A program made the translations under genes and the position numbers. From Talaromyces rugulosus (taxonomy: Eukaryota > Ascomycota > Eurotiomycetes > Eurotiales > Trichocomaceae), in assembly GCF_013368755.1 (NCBI RefSeq), contig NC_049565.1, positions 3,286,001 to 3,350,000 of the forward strand: DNA of 64,000 nucleotides, read 5' to 3'. Below the pieces are notes generated by a model. It did no database searches, was not told where the DNA came from, and was given only the letters and a program-made list of their open reading frames with translations. This document shows positions 62,811 through 64,000 of the stretch, one piece after another; the stretch's first letter is position 1, and each line of letters starts with the position of its first letter.

Positions 62811-63474
62811 TATTTGAGACTGTTAATGTATGATATTTGATCACTATGTTAATGAAATTCTTTAGCCTTGAGGATCCTTTATATAAGTGAACATTGAATC
62901 AGAATAATTTTATTGATTATAAAAGTAGCCCTACAGTCATAAAACATAGGCCCTGCAGAATTTTATCAATTTTAATTTATGATACAGTCAGTTTTGAAAC
63001 TGCCTTAACTTTTTAACACTTTTTAACACTATCTTTGTCCTATTTTGCCCCATTTCTGTGGTATTGCTGCCTTGGGCTAGTGAATGTATGGTTGGTTTGA
63101 TGTCTATCACCACTATAAATGTATACCTGCTAACTATTTCTGAAATAGTCTAAGGCAGAAACTTCTTTTACTGGGGCACAATTGAACAAAGAGAGTGTAA
63201 AAAGGTGAAACCGGTGTCGAATTTACCTGTCAGAAAGTAAAACTATTGACGGGTCGCGTTTGGGCTATATTATACCTCACAATAACTTAGTGCTTGAACA
63301 TTTGAACAATGACCAATCCCCGCAGCCATACACTAGCCAATCATGTTCAAGAATACCCTCCACATCACACAGCAGGGTGCCACGCCAATGCCGCGTCGTC
63401 GACCATAGGTCTGCTTAGAAATCTTCAAGGAGAATTTGAAGACAACTAAATAAACCGAATCGAAGGTGTAGTAC
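62811..63474. other. intergenic with one divergent MITE
   Basis: Contains the MITE at 62983-63230. The rest has no recognised feature. Confidence 0.5.
62983..63230. mobile_element. TA-type MITE, divergent copy
   Basis: Left end TACAGTCAGTTTTGAAACTG, inner TATTTTGCCCCATTTCTGTG and TACTGGGGCACAATTGAACA, right end GTGTCGAATTTACCTGT. About 248 bp, with an internal duplication of TTTTTAACAC near the left end. Confidence 0.75.
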
Positions 63475-64000
63475 TACAGTACAGTAGGTTGCATAATCAG
63501 CTTGACAATCTAATAAACATTACTCTAAACTATAGACGGGAGCAAGGCTACGCTAGTGTATAAGTAGCTAGTGCCGGAACAATTCTGCATTCTGTAATTT
63601 TGCTTTGTAGTATTAGATGGTTATGGAACAGATACGCTTGTAAATTACCTGTATTACTATCTAGAACTTTATGACTCATCACAATCCGGAGTTCAATCTC
63701 CAAAGCGAGACAACATGAGACCGTTCTAGAGTACATTATCATAACATGGCACCAAGACTTGCACTATCAGAAATTCAACTCATCTGTGATATGTTGAGTA
63801 GCAATGGGGTCACAATACCAGAGATTGCCAGCGCTGTTAAATGTAGCCGACAATCAGTTTATTACATACAATCAAACCTGGAACAATTTGGTAGCGCCAG
63901 GGCCCCGCTGGTTCGGGCTGGTCGACCACGTATCATCACGCCCGTGGTGTTGGAAGCCCTTTGTGATTACCTCATCGAAAAGCCTACTTTATATTTACAT
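63475..64000 (+). mobile_element. Tc1/mariner-type element, 5' part, cut by window end
   Basis: Starts TACAGTACAGTAGGTTGCAT. A leader of 271 bp precedes the transposase ATG at 63746. The leader matches the orphan end at 52826 and the older copy at 62466. Only the 5' part is inside the window. Confidence 0.8.
63746..64000 (+). CDS. Tc1/mariner-type transposase, N-terminal part (runs off window)
   Basis: 85 codons open to the window edge. MAPRLALSEIQLICDMLSSN is followed by the paired helix-turn-helix regions IPEIASAVKCSRQSVYYIQS and LVRAGRPRIITPVVLEALCD, then YLIEKPTLYLH. It matches the DNA-binding part of the copies at 43114 and 61855. No stop is seen in this part, so it may be the youngest of the three. 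Confidence 0.8.
   Translation, partial: MAPRLALSEIQLICDMLSSNGVTIPEIASAVKCSRQSVYYIQSNLEQFGSARAPLVRAGRPRIITPVVLEALCDYLIEKPTLYLH

Noticed and set aside
1..64000. tRNA, rRNA, riboswitch or other structured RNA genes
   Set aside because: I scanned for B-box-like GGTTCGANTCC and cloverleaf patterns by eye and saw none that I could support; a covariance-model search would be needed.

Overview
This is a transposon-rich segment of a filamentous ascomycete genome, most likely Eurotiales (Aspergillus/Penicillium-like). The evidence is short spliceosomal introns of about 45-60 bp with GTRNGT donors and CTAAC/CTGAC-like branch sites, Fot1/pogo and mariner DNA transposons, a Tad/I-clade LINE fragment, and fungal-specific families (NB-ARC/TPR receptors, DUF3723, F-box/CxxC, GH18 chitinase with CBM1, MADS-like single-domain protein). 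Almost every gene is accessory; I see no housekeeping gene.

Layout. 0.5-13.6 kb: a divergent pair of NLR genes whose N-terminal alpha/beta-hydrolase (SesB-like) parts are near twins (minus strand 5081-1038, plus strand 9767-13552). They flank a membrane-protein gene and a pogo-type transposase, and a decayed NLR scrap lies at 0.48-0.88 kb. 14-18 kb: a small aspartyl-protease-like gene with an altered active-site motif, then gene-poor DNA. 18-21.3 kb: a hypothetical gene, a MADS-like gene and a Ser/Thr-rich membrane protein. 21.6-22.9 kb: a 5'-truncated LINE with a 14-bp target duplication. 23.0-28.5 kb: a 1383-residue DUF3723 gene head-to-head with a pseudokinase gene. 28.5-36.5 kb: AT-rich transposon graveyard with one complete Fot1/pogo element (30821-32699), MITEs and two GC-rich 0.3-kb elements. 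36.5-39.8 kb: a GH18 chitinase with a CBM1 exon, and a catalytically dead aspartyl-protease-like protein. 40.7-43.1 kb: a truncated family member and a mariner with one nonsense codon. 43.5-52.0 kb: two tandem PNP_UDP-NB-ARC-TPR receptors. 53.3-60.4 kb: beta-trefoil-like, broken hypothetical, 3'-5' exonuclease, fungal-family, DUF7587-like and F-box genes. 60.8-64.0 kb: decayed and fresh mariner copies and a second copy of a small unknown protein.

How it fits together. Four full-length NLRs with two effector types, all sharing an intron that splits the Walker A motif, together with a DUF3723 gene and a dense mobile-element load, match the gene content reported for Starship giant fungal transposons. 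No captain recombinase (DUF3435) or element edge is visible here, so this is an inference. The NLRs show module exchange between effector and NB-ARC/TPR parts, homogenised TPR arrays with higher-order structure, and truncated C-termini. This is the picture expected for fast-evolving non-self recognition (heterokaryon incompatibility or defence) genes. All exon structures were built by eye from splice signals and paralogue comparison and have not been tested against transcripts.
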